Position numbers and translations under genes: made by a program
The notes under the pieces: model-generated
The model's input: the letters and a program-made list of their open reading frames with translations, nothing else
Told to the model about the DNA's origin: nothing
The model's database searches: none
Assembly (NCBI GenBank): GCA_023435725.1
Contig: JAEYRD010000036.1
Span: 1 to 64,000 of the forward strand
Length of the DNA: 64,000 nt
From: Pseudomonadota bacterium
GTDB taxonomy: Bacteria > Pseudomonadota > Alphaproteobacteria > Rhizobiales > Xanthobacteraceae
Direction of reading: 5' to 3'
Shown: one piece after another, positions 17,544 to 26,184 of the stretch
Layout of the letters: the number at the start of each line of letters is the position of its first letter
Position numbering within the stretch: the stretch's first letter is position 1

Positions 17544-19991
17544 CTAGAACGTCACCCGCATCCCCGCATAGAACGCGCGCGGCCGTGCCGGGCTGAGCGA
17601 GCGCGGGTCGGTGAATTCCGCACCGCCGTTGGCGAAATTGGGCAGGGCTTCCCTGTCGAAGAAGGTGCCGATGGTCGAGTAGCGGTTGTCGAAGAGGTTG
17701 TTGATGCGACCGTAAAGCTGGAGGTTCTTGGTGACCTGATAGGAGGTGTGAAGATTGAACACGGCGTAGGACGGCAGCTTCGGAAACTGGTTGGACTCGT
17801 CGCCGACGAAATACTGATTCGAGACAAAGAGTGCGTCACCCCCGACCCTCCAAACATCGGTAACTGCATATTCGACGCTGGCCTTGAGGAGATGGCGCGG
17901 CAGACGCGGAATCTGATTGCCCGGCAAGACCTGGATATTGCCGTCGGCGTCGGCGAACGGGCTCTCCGAGCCAAGCTGCAGCGCGTCGAGGAAGCGCGCA
18001 TCCAGGAAGGCATAGCTCGCCTGGAACTGCAGCACGTTCGACTTCAGGCTCACCTCGGCCTCGATACCCTGCCTGCGCGTCCGGCCGACATTCTGGAAAA
18101 AGCCGAAACCCGTCAGGCCCGGAATTGGGGTCGCGAGGATGTCATCGTAATTGGTAGCCCGGAAGCCGCCGATCTTCCACCCGAGGGAGCCGATGTTCAA
18201 TTCCTTGGTGCCGCGGAAGCCTGCTTCCACGGTCTTGGATACGACTTGCTGCAGTGGGGGGTCGGCGATCAGGAACTGCCCGATGATACACGGTCTCGCC
18301 GGATCGGCGCAGCCGAGTTCGAGCGGCGTCGGCACCCGGTTGGCTTCGGAATAGCCGGCATAGGCCGTCACTTCGGACGTGATCTTGTAGGTGCCGCCGA
18401 TGATGGGATTGAAACGATCATAGTTATGATCGCCATTGAGCGCGGTGCCGAGCTGATCCATCAGCGCGACATGGGCCGCATTGAACCGCCCGCCTGCCGT
18501 CACCGCAAAGCGATCGTCGACGTTGAACGTGTCGAGCGCGTAGAGCCCCTGATATTGGTTGACGGTACGAAGCGACACGGGGCCAATCGATGTCGGCTCA
18601 CCGGAAGCACCCAGGAATATGCCGCTGCCGGTGACGACATAGTTCGTGCCCACCGTTCCCAATTCGGCGCTGCCTGTGAAGCGCGTGCTGCTGACATCAT
18701 AACTTGCGCCGATGACGAAGCGGTTCTCATGACCGAACAGCTGGTCACTGTTGGTCGCCTGCCCGGATACGCCAAACGTGGTCGATCTCGTGCTGGTGCG
18801 ATCGATCTCGCCCAGTATGGCATCCGGTGCAAAGGTATTGGCGAGTTGAACCCCATTCAGGCCAAAGGCGGGGACCGTATCATCGCCAAAGCACAGGAGT
18901 GTTGGATCGGCACAAGGCTGGGCGTCGGTCGGGTTTCCGTCCACGGTATTCTGCCTGAAGCCCCGCAAATGCGCGGTACCCTCAAAGGTCCAGGTCGGCG
19001 TCGCCTCCACCTTGCCGGTCAGGTTGAGATAACCGACCTTGTTGGAAATGGTTTGCGGCGTTGTGTAGGTCGCCCCCCAATATTGCTGGAGCAGTTCGGC
19101 CGGAACAGTGCTGGGTCCCCCCAGGGAATTGTTGGCGAGGCCCATGTTGAGGTGGAATTCGTTGCCGTCGAAGCGATACCCGACATCACCATAGAAGCGC
19201 CGGACGTCCGATGCGGAGAAATTGCGGAAGCCATTGTCGTGGATGCCTTCGAGCGCTCCGTAGACCGCCCAGTTATTGTCGACCTGCTTGCCCCATTGCG
19301 CAGAGCCCTGAATACGGCCGAACGAGCCGCCCATGATGTCGATCTCGGCACCGTGATAGTTGAAACCATTCTTCATCTGCAGGTCGATGGCGCCGCCGAG
19401 CGCATTGAGGCCGAATGCCGGATTGTTGGTCACGACTACTGCCGATCGGATCGCCGCTGTCGGGATCAGATCCCAATTGACGATGTCGGAAAACGCCTCG
19501 TTGATGCGCACGCCGTTCTGGTAGACGGCGAGGCCCTGCGGCGTGCCGGCCAGGGGTGAAGCGACGAAGCCGCGAAACTGCACATCGGGCTGGAAGGGAT
19601 TGCCGGTCACCTCGTTGATGCTGAGACCAGGCACATACTGCTGCAGGGCAACGGCGATATCCGGCGAGGCAGTGCGCCTGATCTGGCTGGCATCGACGGC
19701 GTTGATCGCTGACGGAACCTTGTCGACATCGAGACCTCTGCCGGTGCCAGGCGAGGTCGGGTATACGTAGAGGCGTGTCTTGGGGCTGGCAGACGACGAC
19801 GCTCCGACCCGCGCGACCGGCCGCGGTGGCGCGGTGCGCCGTGCCGTTGGAGGCGGAGCCGTCACCTCGACCGGCGGCAGGTTCTGGACGTTGGTCTCCT
19901 CGTCCTGCGCCGCCCCCGCACCTGATACAAAGACCAGCCCCGACACCAGCCCGGTCGAAACCGACGTCATCAACAAACGACGCTTGCCCAT
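17544..19991 (-). CDS. TonB-dependent outer membrane receptor (probable lanthanide/metallophore receptor)
   Basis: 815 aa. Signal peptide, then a Pro-rich linker (about residues 45-65), then a plug domain (Val-Pro-Ser-Ala-Ile-Asn through Gly-Gly-Ala-Ile-Asp-Leu) and a beta-barrel with the aromatic C-terminus Met-Arg-Val-Thr-Phe. Imports a scarce ligand through the outer membrane with TonB energy. Its neighbours are a lanthanide/PQQ cluster and an ABC system like Lut, where the Methylobacterium receptor LutH imports lanthanide. By context this is the equivalent, which is inference. A palindromic operator lies 120-150 bases upstream. Start 19991 follows GGAAGGCAGGG. Confidence 0.85.
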   Translation of the reverse strand: MGKRRLLMTSVSTGLVSGLVFVSGAGAAQDEETNVQNLPPVEVTAPPPTARRTAPPRPVARVGASSSASPKTRLYVYPTSPGTGRGLDVDKVPSAINAVDASQIRRTASPDIAVALQQYVPGLSINEVTGNPFQPDVQFRGFVASPLAGTPQGLAVYQNGVRINEAFSDIVNWDLIPTAAIRSAVVVTNNPAFGLNALGGAIDLQMKNGFNYHGAEIDIMGGSFGRIQGSAQWGKQVDNNWAVYGALEGIHDNGFRNFSASDVRRFYGDVGYRFDGNEFHLNMGLANNSLGGPSTVPAELLQQYWGATYTTPQTISNKVGYLNLTGKVEATPTWTFEGTAHLRGFRQNTVDGNPTDAQPCADPTLLCFGDDTVPAFGLNGVQLANTFAPDAILGEIDRTSTRSTTFGVSGQATNSDQLFGHENRFVIGASYDVSSTRFTGSAELGTVGTNYVVTGSGIFLGASGEPTSIGPVSLRTVNQYQGLYALDTFNVDDRFAVTAGGRFNAAHVALMDQLGTALNGDHNYDRFNPIIGGTYKITSEVTAYAGYSEANRVPTPLELGCADPARPCIIGQFLIADPPLQQVVSKTVEAGFRGTKELNIGSLGWKIGGFRATNYDDILATPIPGLTGFGFFQNVGRTRRQGIEAEVSLKSNVLQFQASYAFLDARFLDALQLGSESPFADADGNIQVLPGNQIPRLPRHLLKASVEYAVTDVWRVGGDALFVSNQYFVGDESNQFPKLPSYAVFNLHTSYQVTKNLQLYGRINNLFDNRYSTIGTFFDREALPNFANGGAEFTDPRSLSPARPRAFYAGMRVTF

Positions 19992-20110
19992 CCCTGCCTT
20001 CCCATCCGCGACCACCGGCTGTTTTGATTTTCGCCGTTTGGTTGAGACGAGTGTAATCGGCAACAGCTCACGCGCCAGCCACAAAAGGTCGGGCCATATC
20101 CACACCCGTT

Positions 20111-20139
20111 TTCCCGACCAAATCGGGAATTTTTCCCGA
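20111..20139. promoter_or_regulatory. Three-half-site inverted repeat upstream of TonB receptor
   Basis: Half-sites TTCCCGA (20111-20117), TCGGGAA (20123-20129) and TTCCCGA (20133-20139) form two overlapping palindromes, with 5-nt and 3-nt spacers. The array sits 120-148 bases upstream of the receptor start codon, after the histidine kinase stop. The TTCCC-N9-GGGAA version also occurs upstream of lanM. Confidence 0.55.
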
Positions 20140-20155
20140 TCGCATTTCCGCGCGC

Positions 20156-21514
20156 TCAGGCCGCCGCGGTCGGAACCAGCGCCTCCACGGTCAAACCGCC
20201 GTCACCGGAGACGACATTGAGCGTCCCGCCCAGCGCCAGAATGCGCTCGCGCATCCCGACGAGGCCGAAGCCCAGCTTCTGGCCCGGCGACATGCCGCGG
20301 CCATTGTCGCTGACCCGCACCCGGGCGCAGCCGCGACCGTCGTGACCAACCGGCTCCACGGGTTCGATGACGACATTGACCGAGGTCGCGCCGGCGTGGC
20401 GGAATACGTTGGTGAGCGCCTCCTGCACGATGCGGTAGATCGTGAGGTCGGCGGTCTCGCCGGTGACCCCAAGCGCCGGCGAGATCGTGGTTTCGATTCT
20501 GACATCGGGATGCGACTCCCGCCACAGCCGCGACAGCGATTCCAGGGCCTGACGCAGGCCGAGCTCGGCAAGGCCCACGGGCCGGAGGCGCTCCAGCACG
20601 CGGCGGGTAAATTGCTGAAGCGCATTGATCTGCTCCAGCAGAGCGCTGCCGTGCTTGCGCACTGCCTCCGCATTCGGCGTGCGCCCGTCCGCGAGCTTTG
20701 CCAGCGCACTTGCATGCGCGCGCAGCGAGAACAGATACGGCCCGAACTCGTCATGGAGCTCGCGCGCGATCTCCTTGCGCTCGACGTCCTGGAGCGACAC
20801 CGCACGCTCGGCAAGGAGCCGCTTTTCTTCCACCGCTGCGCCGAGCGTCGCCGCAAGATGATTGAGCTTGGTGCAGATCGCGGCAAGCTCGGGCGCGCCG
20901 CCGGGAATGACGCGGGCATCGTAACGCCCGCCCTCGATCTCGGCCATGGCTTGCGCCAATGACTGGAGCGGGGTCAGAGCGCGGCCGACCACCGTCATCA
21001 TCACCAGGAACAGCACGAGAGCGATCACCGAGCCGACCTCGAGTTGCGTCACGATGCCATCCCAGATCTCGGCAATCTCGTCATTGGGATGCGAGGTGAT
21101 CACGAGCGAGCCGGGCTTGCCGTGGATCGACACCGGCACGCTCACCGCGGTCTGCTCGGGATGGACCAGGCTGACGAACCAGGCCGGCGGCCCGCGCGTG
21201 TCGCCATCGGCCTCGGTGCGCGGCAGCGTCAGCGGGTTCCCGTCGGCGTCCCGAAGCGCGATGCTGACATGGCGCAGGCGGCTGAGATCGCGCGCGATCT
21301 GATTCAGCCTGGCATCCGGATCGGGCGCCTCGTTGAGATCCGCCACGATCATCTCGATGAATTCGCGCGCGAGCCGGATCACGCTCTGGTCCTCGGCCTG
21401 GACGCGCGGCCCGGCTTCCGCGACCTGGCGGCCGATATTGACGGCGAGCCCCAGCGCCAGCAGCAGCGCCAGCAACAGGTTGATGCGCGCGCGCAAGGAT
21501 AGATTTTGCCACAT
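20156..21514 (-). CDS. NarX/LiaS-type sensor histidine kinase
   Basis: 452 aa inner-membrane kinase. First transmembrane helix at about 12-32, a periplasmic domain of about 125 residues, second helix near 165-187, then HAMP (Leu-Thr-Pro-Leu-Gln-Ser-Leu-Ala-Gln-Ala), a HisKA_3 dimerisation domain with the phospho-acceptor His in Ala-Arg-Glu-Leu-His-Asp-Glu-Phe-Gly, and an HATPase with the N-box Glu-Ala-Leu-Thr-Asn and Gly-Arg-Gly-Met. The response regulator is divergent on the other strand. With the TonB receptor right behind, it may sense metal, PQQ status or substrate in the periplasm, which is inference. Start 21514 lacks a strong ribosome site. Confidence 0.88.
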   Translation of the reverse strand: MWQNLSLRARINLLLALLLALGLAVNIGRQVAEAGPRVQAEDQSVIRLAREFIEMIVADLNEAPDPDARLNQIARDLSRLRHVSIALRDADGNPLTLPRTEADGDTRGPPAWFVSLVHPEQTAVSVPVSIHGKPGSLVITSHPNDEIAEIWDGIVTQLEVGSVIALVLFLVMMTVVGRALTPLQSLAQAMAEIEGGRYDARVIPGGAPELAAICTKLNHLAATLGAAVEEKRLLAERAVSLQDVERKEIARELHDEFGPYLFSLRAHASALAKLADGRTPNAEAVRKHGSALLEQINALQQFTRRVLERLRPVGLAELGLRQALESLSRLWRESHPDVRIETTISPALGVTGETADLTIYRIVQEALTNVFRHAGATSVNVVIEPVEPVGHDGRGCARVRVSDNGRGMSPGQKLGFGLVGMRERILALGGTLNVVSGDGGLTVEALVPTAAA

Positions 21515-21721
21515 TGGTGCCGCCCGTGCCTCGCGAAGGTTTGCCCCCACCCGTCCGATGACGTTGACAGAGGCGAAGCGCCCGATATCTAATCGGAAGC
21601 GTACAGCAATCCCGGCCGGGTTGCATGACCCGACATGAGACACGCATCTTACTCGTTCGGCATCATGCGACGCAAAACAGGCAAGTTCTATCACGGGGAC
21701 GCGCTGTCACGGGGAACGCCT

Positions 21722-22342
21722 ATGCGCATTCTGATCGTCGACGATCATCCTATCGTCGCCTCCGGCTGCCGCGCCGTGCTGGCCGACGAGGGCGAGATCG
21801 AGATCCTGGAGGCCGCCGACGCCGAGGACGGCGAATGCGTCTTCATTGTCGAGCGCCCCGACCTCTGCATCATCGACATCAACCTGCCGACCGTCTCCGG
21901 CTTCGAGCTCGCGCGCCGCATCCTCGAGCGCGCGCCCGAGGCCCGGATCATCATGTTCAGCATGAATGACGACCCCGCCTTTGCCGCGCGTGCGATCGAG
22001 TGCGGGGCCAGGGGTTACGTGTCCAAGACCGGCGACCCCGACGATCTCGTCGAGGCCATCCGCACCGTAGGCGGCGGCGGCACCTATCTGCCGAGCGCGA
22101 TCGCGCGCAGCATTGCCTTTGCAGGACCGACGCTCGCGCAAAATCCGCTGTCCAAGCTGAATGCGCGCGAGATGGAGATCCTGCGGCTGCTCAGCGCCGG
22201 AAAGAGCCTGTCCGAGATCGCCTGGCTGGTGCAATCGTCGTACAAGACGGTGGCCAACACCTCCTCGATCATGCGACAGAAGCTCGGCGTGAAGACCTCG
22301 GTCGAGCTGGTGCGGCTGGCGATCGACAGCGGCGTTGCCTGA
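21722..22342 (+). CDS. LuxR/NarL family response regulator
   Basis: 206 aa. Receiver domain with the Asp-Asp pair (7-8), phospho-acceptor Asp52 in Ile-Ile-Asp-Ile-Asn-Leu-Pro and the Lys of Val-Ser-Lys-Thr-Gly. A C-terminal LuxR-type helix-turn-helix (Leu-Asn-Ala-Arg-Glu-Met-Glu-Ile-Leu-Arg-Leu-Leu) follows. Partner of the divergent kinase. The start at 21722 has GGGGAA upstream. It is followed after 73 bases by fghA, so it may be cotranscribed with a formaldehyde-oxidation gene. Confidence 0.92.
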   Translation: MRILIVDDHPIVASGCRAVLADEGEIEILEAADAEDGECVFIVERPDLCIIDINLPTVSGFELARRILERAPEARIIMFSMNDDPAFAARAIECGARGYVSKTGDPDDLVEAIRTVGGGGTYLPSAIARSIAFAGPTLAQNPLSKLNAREMEILRLLSAGKSLSEIAWLVQSSYKTVANTSSIMRQKLGVKTSVELVRLAIDSGVA

Positions 22343-22415
22343 CGGCGCGCGCCGCAAATTCGGTCACACAAACGTTGCAATGTAGATGTGGTAAGGTGCC
22401 ACGGAGCGTGAAGGC

Positions 22416-23261
22416 ATGACGATCCAGACTGTCTCGACCAATAAGTCCTATGGCGGCGTGCAGGGCGTGTACCGGCATGCGAGCCAGGCGACCGGAACCG
22501 ACATGGTGTTCTCGGTCTACGTTCCGCCGCACTCGGATGGCGCCAAGCTGCCCGTGGTCTGGTATCTGTCCGGGCTCACCTGCACGCATGCCAACGTCAC
22601 CGAGAAGGGCGAATTCCGCAAAGCCTGCGCCGAGCTCGGCCTGATCTTCGTTGCGCCCGACACCAGCCCACGCGGGCCCGATGTGCCCGGCGACGCCAAC
22701 AACGCCTATGATTTCGGCCTGGGAGCCGGCTTCTATGTCGACGCGACGGAGCAGCCGTTCGCACGCAACTATCGCATGTGGAGCTACGTCACCGACGAGC
22801 TGCCGAAGCTGGTCGCAGAGAATTTTCCGGTCGATGCCAAGCGGCAATCGGTGATGGGCCACTCGATGGGCGGCCACGGCGCGCTGACGGTGGCGCTACG
22901 CAACCCGCACCGTTATCGCTCCGCCAGCGCGTTTGCGCCAATCGTGGCGCCGTCGCAGGTGCCCTGGGGCATCAAGGCGCTGACCGGCTATCTCGGACCC
23001 GACAAGGATGCCTGGCGCAACCACGACACGGTGGCGCTGATCGAGGACGGCGCGAAGTTCTCCGGCTTCCTTGTCGATTACGGTGATGCCGACAATTTCC
23101 TGAAAGAGCAGCTCAGGCCGGAGCTGCTGCAGGCGGCCTGCACCAAGGCCAACATCCCGCTGACGCTGCGGCGTCAGGCGGGTTACGACCACAGCTACTA
23201 TTTCATCTCGACCTTCATGGGCGACCACTTGCACTGGCACGCGGCGCGGCTGACAGCGTGA
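22416..23261 (+). CDS. fghA: S-formylglutathione hydrolase
   Basis: 281 aa. Hydrolyses S-formylglutathione to formate and glutathione, the last step of glutathione-linked formaldehyde oxidation in the cytoplasm. Esterase D family alpha/beta-hydrolase: nucleophilic elbow Gly-His-Ser-Met-Gly-Gly-His-Gly near residue 149, oxyanion Leu-Ser-Gly-Leu-Thr-Cys-Thr near 50, and catalytic His in Gly-Tyr-Asp-His-Ser-Tyr-Tyr-Phe near 258. The other two steps (gfa and class III ADH) lie 30 kb to the right in the same island. Family length and residues intact. Confidence 0.95.
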   Translation: MTIQTVSTNKSYGGVQGVYRHASQATGTDMVFSVYVPPHSDGAKLPVVWYLSGLTCTHANVTEKGEFRKACAELGLIFVAPDTSPRGPDVPGDANNAYDFGLGAGFYVDATEQPFARNYRMWSYVTDELPKLVAENFPVDAKRQSVMGHSMGGHGALTVALRNPHRYRSASAFAPIVAPSQVPWGIKALTGYLGPDKDAWRNHDTVALIEDGAKFSGFLVDYGDADNFLKEQLRPELLQAACTKANIPLTLRRQAGYDHSYYFISTFMGDHLHWHAARLTA

Positions 23262-23281
23262 TCTTTATTCCTTCTCCCTCG

Positions 23282-23295
23282 CCCCGCTTGCGGGG
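23282..23295. terminator. Short GC hairpin between convergent fghA and DUF2380-like genes
   Basis: CCCCG-CTTG-CGGGG stem-loop 20 bases after fghA. It sits in a CTCCCTCGCCCCGC context that recurs elsewhere, so it may belong to a dispersed element rather than being a dedicated terminator. Confidence 0.4.
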
Positions 23296-23313
23296 AGCGG
23301 CGAAGAACGCCGC

Positions 23314-23817
23314 CTACTCCGGCTTGCCGTAGTTCGGCGCCAGCAGGCGGTTGCGGATCAGATAGCTCATGGTGCGCGACCAGGATTCGTCGGTGTTGCC
23401 GCGCATGTCGGCGCTGGCGGCGGTGATCATGTTGCCGGTCTTCACATCGCGCAGGTAGATGTTGAGGTTGATGATCAGGTTCGAGACCTTCTGCACCACG
23501 CCGGTGATCTCGAGATCAGCGCCGAGCTGCCCGGCGAGCTTGAGGTCGCAGCCGCCGCAGGCCTGCAGATTGGCGTGACGGGCGGCATCCCGGACCGGTG
23601 CGATATCGAGCACCTGGAACCGGCCTGAGTTGGTCAATTCCTTGCGCAGCTGCTCGCTGATGCGTTCAAGCCGCGCCTCTTCCGGCTTGGAGCCATAGAA
23701 CTCGCCGGGCAGGCTGGTGTCGATCAGCTCGAAATCGAACACCGCGAGTTTCGGCGGATCGGCGAACGCGGCCGAGCCGGTCAACAGCAAAACGATGATC
23801 GCTAGCAATGCTCGCAT
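23314..23817 (-). CDS. DUF2380/DUF3280-like exported protein
   Basis: 167 aa. A signal peptide (about 19 residues, cleaved after Ala-Phe-Ala) is followed by Leu-Ala-Val-Phe-Asp-Phe-Glu-Leu-Ile-Asp-Thr-Ser, the opening typical of small periplasmic proteins in this DUF group. It has a Cys-Gly-Gly-Cys motif in the middle (Gln-Ala-Cys-Gly-Gly-Cys-Asp) that might bind metal or act in redox. Such genes sit beside PQQ-dehydrogenase ABC clusters, which is the only clue to function. The gene is divergent from the ABC operon. Confidence 0.75.
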   Translation of the reverse strand: MRALLAIIVLLLTGSAAFADPPKLAVFDFELIDTSLPGEFYGSKPEEARLERISEQLRKELTNSGRFQVLDIAPVRDAARHANLQACGGCDLKLAGQLGADLEITGVVQKVSNLIINLNIYLRDVKTGNMITAASADMRGNTDESWSRTMSYLIRNRLLAPNYGKPE

Positions 23818-23945
23818 GATCGTGATTCCGGTTCGCCGCGTCGCGACGACCAAATGCGGGGTTGCAAGCCCGGCCAAATCGGTCATGCTTCAGCAGAAAC
23901 AATTCTCCACCGGCGGTCAAGCCGGGGAGGACGTACGGAGGAAAC

Positions 23946-25127
23946 ATGATCCGATGGTTGGTCGGCCTGATCGGCCTAGGTCTTGCCGCGACGAGCGCGC
24001 TCGCGGCCGACCCGGTCACGATCGGCGTCGGCTATCTCGGCGTCGCCGGCACCAGACCGACGCTGTCGCTGGTCGAGCAGCCCGCGGAGAATGACGGCGT
24101 TGCCGGCGCAAGACTCGCGATCGAGGACAACAACACCACCGGCAAGTTCCTCAACCAGCGCTTTACGCTAGAAGAACGCCACATCAAGGAAGGCGAGGAC
24201 GCGGTGCAGGCTGCAACCGCGCTCGCCGAGCACAGCAGCTTCATCATCACCGACCTGCCGGCCGATGCACTTCTGAAGGTCTCAGATGCCCTGCGCGAGC
24301 GCGGCACGCTGCTGTTCAACGCCGGTGCGATCGACGAGCGGCTGCGCGAGGCCGATTGCCGCGCCAACGTCATCCACACCGCACCGACGCGATCCATGCT
24401 GGCAGACGCGCTCGGCCAGTATCTGGTCTGGAAGCAGTGGAAGCGCTGGCTGCTCGTGGTCGGCTCGCACGACGAGGACAAGCTGTTCGCCGATGCGCTG
24501 AGGCGCACCGCGACCCGGTTCGGCGCCAAGATCGTGCAGGAGCGCATATTCGAGGACAGGGGCGGCGCGCGCCGCACCGACTCGGGCGTGACGCTGATCC
24601 AGCGCCAGATGCCGGTGTTTACGCAAGCCGCGCCGGCCTATGACGTGCTGGTCGCCGCCGACGAGAGCGAGGTGTTCGGCGCCTATTTGCCCTACCGCAC
24701 CTGGGAACCGCGCCCTGTCGCCGGCTCGGCCGGCCTCGTGCCGCGGAGCTGGGACGCGGCGCAGGACCAGTGGGGCGCGATCCAGATGCAGAACCGCTTC
24801 ATCAAGCTGAATTCGCGGCGGATGACCACGCTCGACATGCAGGCCTGGACGGCAGTGCGCATGATCGGCGAAGCAACCTCGCGCACCAACTCGGGCGACG
24901 TCAAGAAAGTTACGGACTTCATCAAAGGCCCGGATTTCTCGATCGCCGCCTTCAAGGGCACGCGGCTGACCGTGCGCGACTGGAACCTGCAGCTGCGCCA
25001 GCCGATCCTGCTGGTCGACGGCCGCATGGTGGTGTCGGTGTCGCCGCAGGAAGGGTTTCTGCACCAGGTCTCGGAGCTCGACACGCTCGGCTATGACCGC
25101 CCGGAGAGCAAATGCAAGCTGAAGTGA
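23946..25127 (+). CDS. lutA: Periplasmic substrate-binding protein of the PQQ-dehydrogenase/lanthanide ABC system
   Basis: 393 aa with a 20-residue signal peptide (cleaved after Ala-Leu-Ala-Ala). Fold of branched-chain amino-acid-type binding proteins. It matches the family found with PQQ-dependent alcohol dehydrogenase ABC systems and the LutA protein of Methylobacterium lanthanide transport. Likely ligand: a lanthanide complex or an alcohol-oxidation-related compound; sequence cannot tell. First gene of a five-gene operon, with GGAGG just before the ATG. The letter is given by family and context, not proof. Confidence 0.82.
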   Translation: MIRWLVGLIGLGLAATSALAADPVTIGVGYLGVAGTRPTLSLVEQPAENDGVAGARLAIEDNNTTGKFLNQRFTLEERHIKEGEDAVQAATALAEHSSFIITDLPADALLKVSDALRERGTLLFNAGAIDERLREADCRANVIHTAPTRSMLADALGQYLVWKQWKRWLLVVGSHDEDKLFADALRRTATRFGAKIVQERIFEDRGGARRTDSGVTLIQRQMPVFTQAAPAYDVLVAADESEVFGAYLPYRTWEPRPVAGSAGLVPRSWDAAQDQWGAIQMQNRFIKLNSRRMTTLDMQAWTAVRMIGEATSRTNSGDVKKVTDFIKGPDFSIAAFKGTRLTVRDWNLQLRQPILLVDGRMVVSVSPQEGFLHQVSELDTLGYDRPESKCKLK

Positions 25128-25173
25128 GCATTGTGAGATGAGTTCAAGCTGGCACTGTGACGACGCCGCGCCC

Positions 25174-25195
25174 CCTCCCCCGCTTGCGGGGGAGG
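25174..25195 (+). terminator. Intercistronic 9-bp hairpin within the ABC operon
   Basis: CCTCCCCCG and CGGGGGAGG pair around a CTTG loop, 46 bases after the binding-protein stop and 20 bases before the propeller gene start. No T-run. It may stabilise the upstream message or partly block readthrough so the binding protein is made in excess. Confidence 0.45.
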
Positions 25196-25215
25196 TGAAG
25201 ACAGCCCGGGGACAG

Positions 25216-26184
25216 ATGTTGCGCATACTGGGGGCAGCGTTGCTGATGGCTCTGGCGCTCGCGGCGGCGCCCGCGCATGCGTTCATCGCCTATGTCTCGA
25301 ACGAGAAGGGCAACACGGTCTCCGTGATCGACACCGAGAGCTGGACGGTGACCAAGACCATCAAGGTCGGCCAGCGCCCGCGCGGCATCGAGTTCACCCG
25401 CGACGGCAAGTTCGTGATGGTCGCGGTCGGCGACGACGACACCATCCAGGTGATCGACGCCAAGACGCAAGCCGTGGTGGACAGCCTGCCCTCCGGCCCC
25501 GACCCTGAACTGTTCGCCCAGGATGCCGCCGGCAAGGTGCTCTATGTCGCCAACGAGAACGACAACACGGTGACGGTCATTGATCTGGAGAAGCGCGCAC
25601 GCCTCGGCGACATCCAGGTTGGCGTCGAGCCCGAGGGCATGACCATCAGCCCCGACGGCAAGACGCTGATCAACACGTCCGAGACGACCAACATGGCGCA
25701 TTTCATCGACACCGGCTCGCGCCAGATCGTTGCCAACGTGCTGGTCGATGCGCGGCCGCGCTTTGCCGAGTTCAAGCACGACGCTTCCGAATTGTGGGTG
25801 TCCTCGGAGATCGGCGGCACGGTCTCGATCATCGATCCAAAAAAGCACGAGGTGATCGGCAAGGTCACGTTCGAGATCCCGGGCCTGCGCCGCGAGGCGA
25901 TCCAGCCGGTCGGAATCGGCATGACCAAGGACGACAAGACCGCCTTCGTCGCGCTCGGCCCCGCCAACCGTATCGCCGTGGTCGATACCGCCACGCGCAA
26001 GGTGACGAAATATCTGCTGGTCGGACAGCGCGTCTGGCACATGGCGTTCACGCCGGATGAGAAATACCTGCTCACGACCAATGGCGTATCGAACGACGTT
26101 TCCGTCATCGACGTCGCCGCGCAAAAAGTGATCAAGACCATTCAGGTGGGCGAACTGCCCTGGGGCATCACGATCGCGCCATGA
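25216..26184 (+). CDS. PQQ-dependent catabolism-associated YVTN beta-propeller protein
   Basis: 322 aa. Signal peptide to about residue 22 (Ala-His-Ala), then repeated strands reading Tyr-Val-Ser/Ala-Asn-Glu-Lys/Asn-X-Asn-Thr-Val-(Ser/Thr)-Val-Ile-Asp, about seven units, giving a seven-bladed periplasmic propeller. This family occurs next to the PQQ-ABC transporters. It may be a chaperone or ligand handler for the system. The ATG at 25216 is preceded by GGGGA. Ends overlapping the ATPase start by 4 bases. Confidence 0.88.
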   Translation: MLRILGAALLMALALAAAPAHAFIAYVSNEKGNTVSVIDTESWTVTKTIKVGQRPRGIEFTRDGKFVMVAVGDDDTIQVIDAKTQAVVDSLPSGPDPELFAQDAAGKVLYVANENDNTVTVIDLEKRARLGDIQVGVEPEGMTISPDGKTLINTSETTNMAHFIDTGSRQIVANVLVDARPRFAEFKHDASELWVSSEIGGTVSIIDPKKHEVIGKVTFEIPGLRREAIQPVGIGMTKDDKTAFVALGPANRIAVVDTATRKVTKYLLVGQRVWHMAFTPDEKYLLTTNGVSNDVSVIDVAAQKVIKTIQVGELPWGITIAP

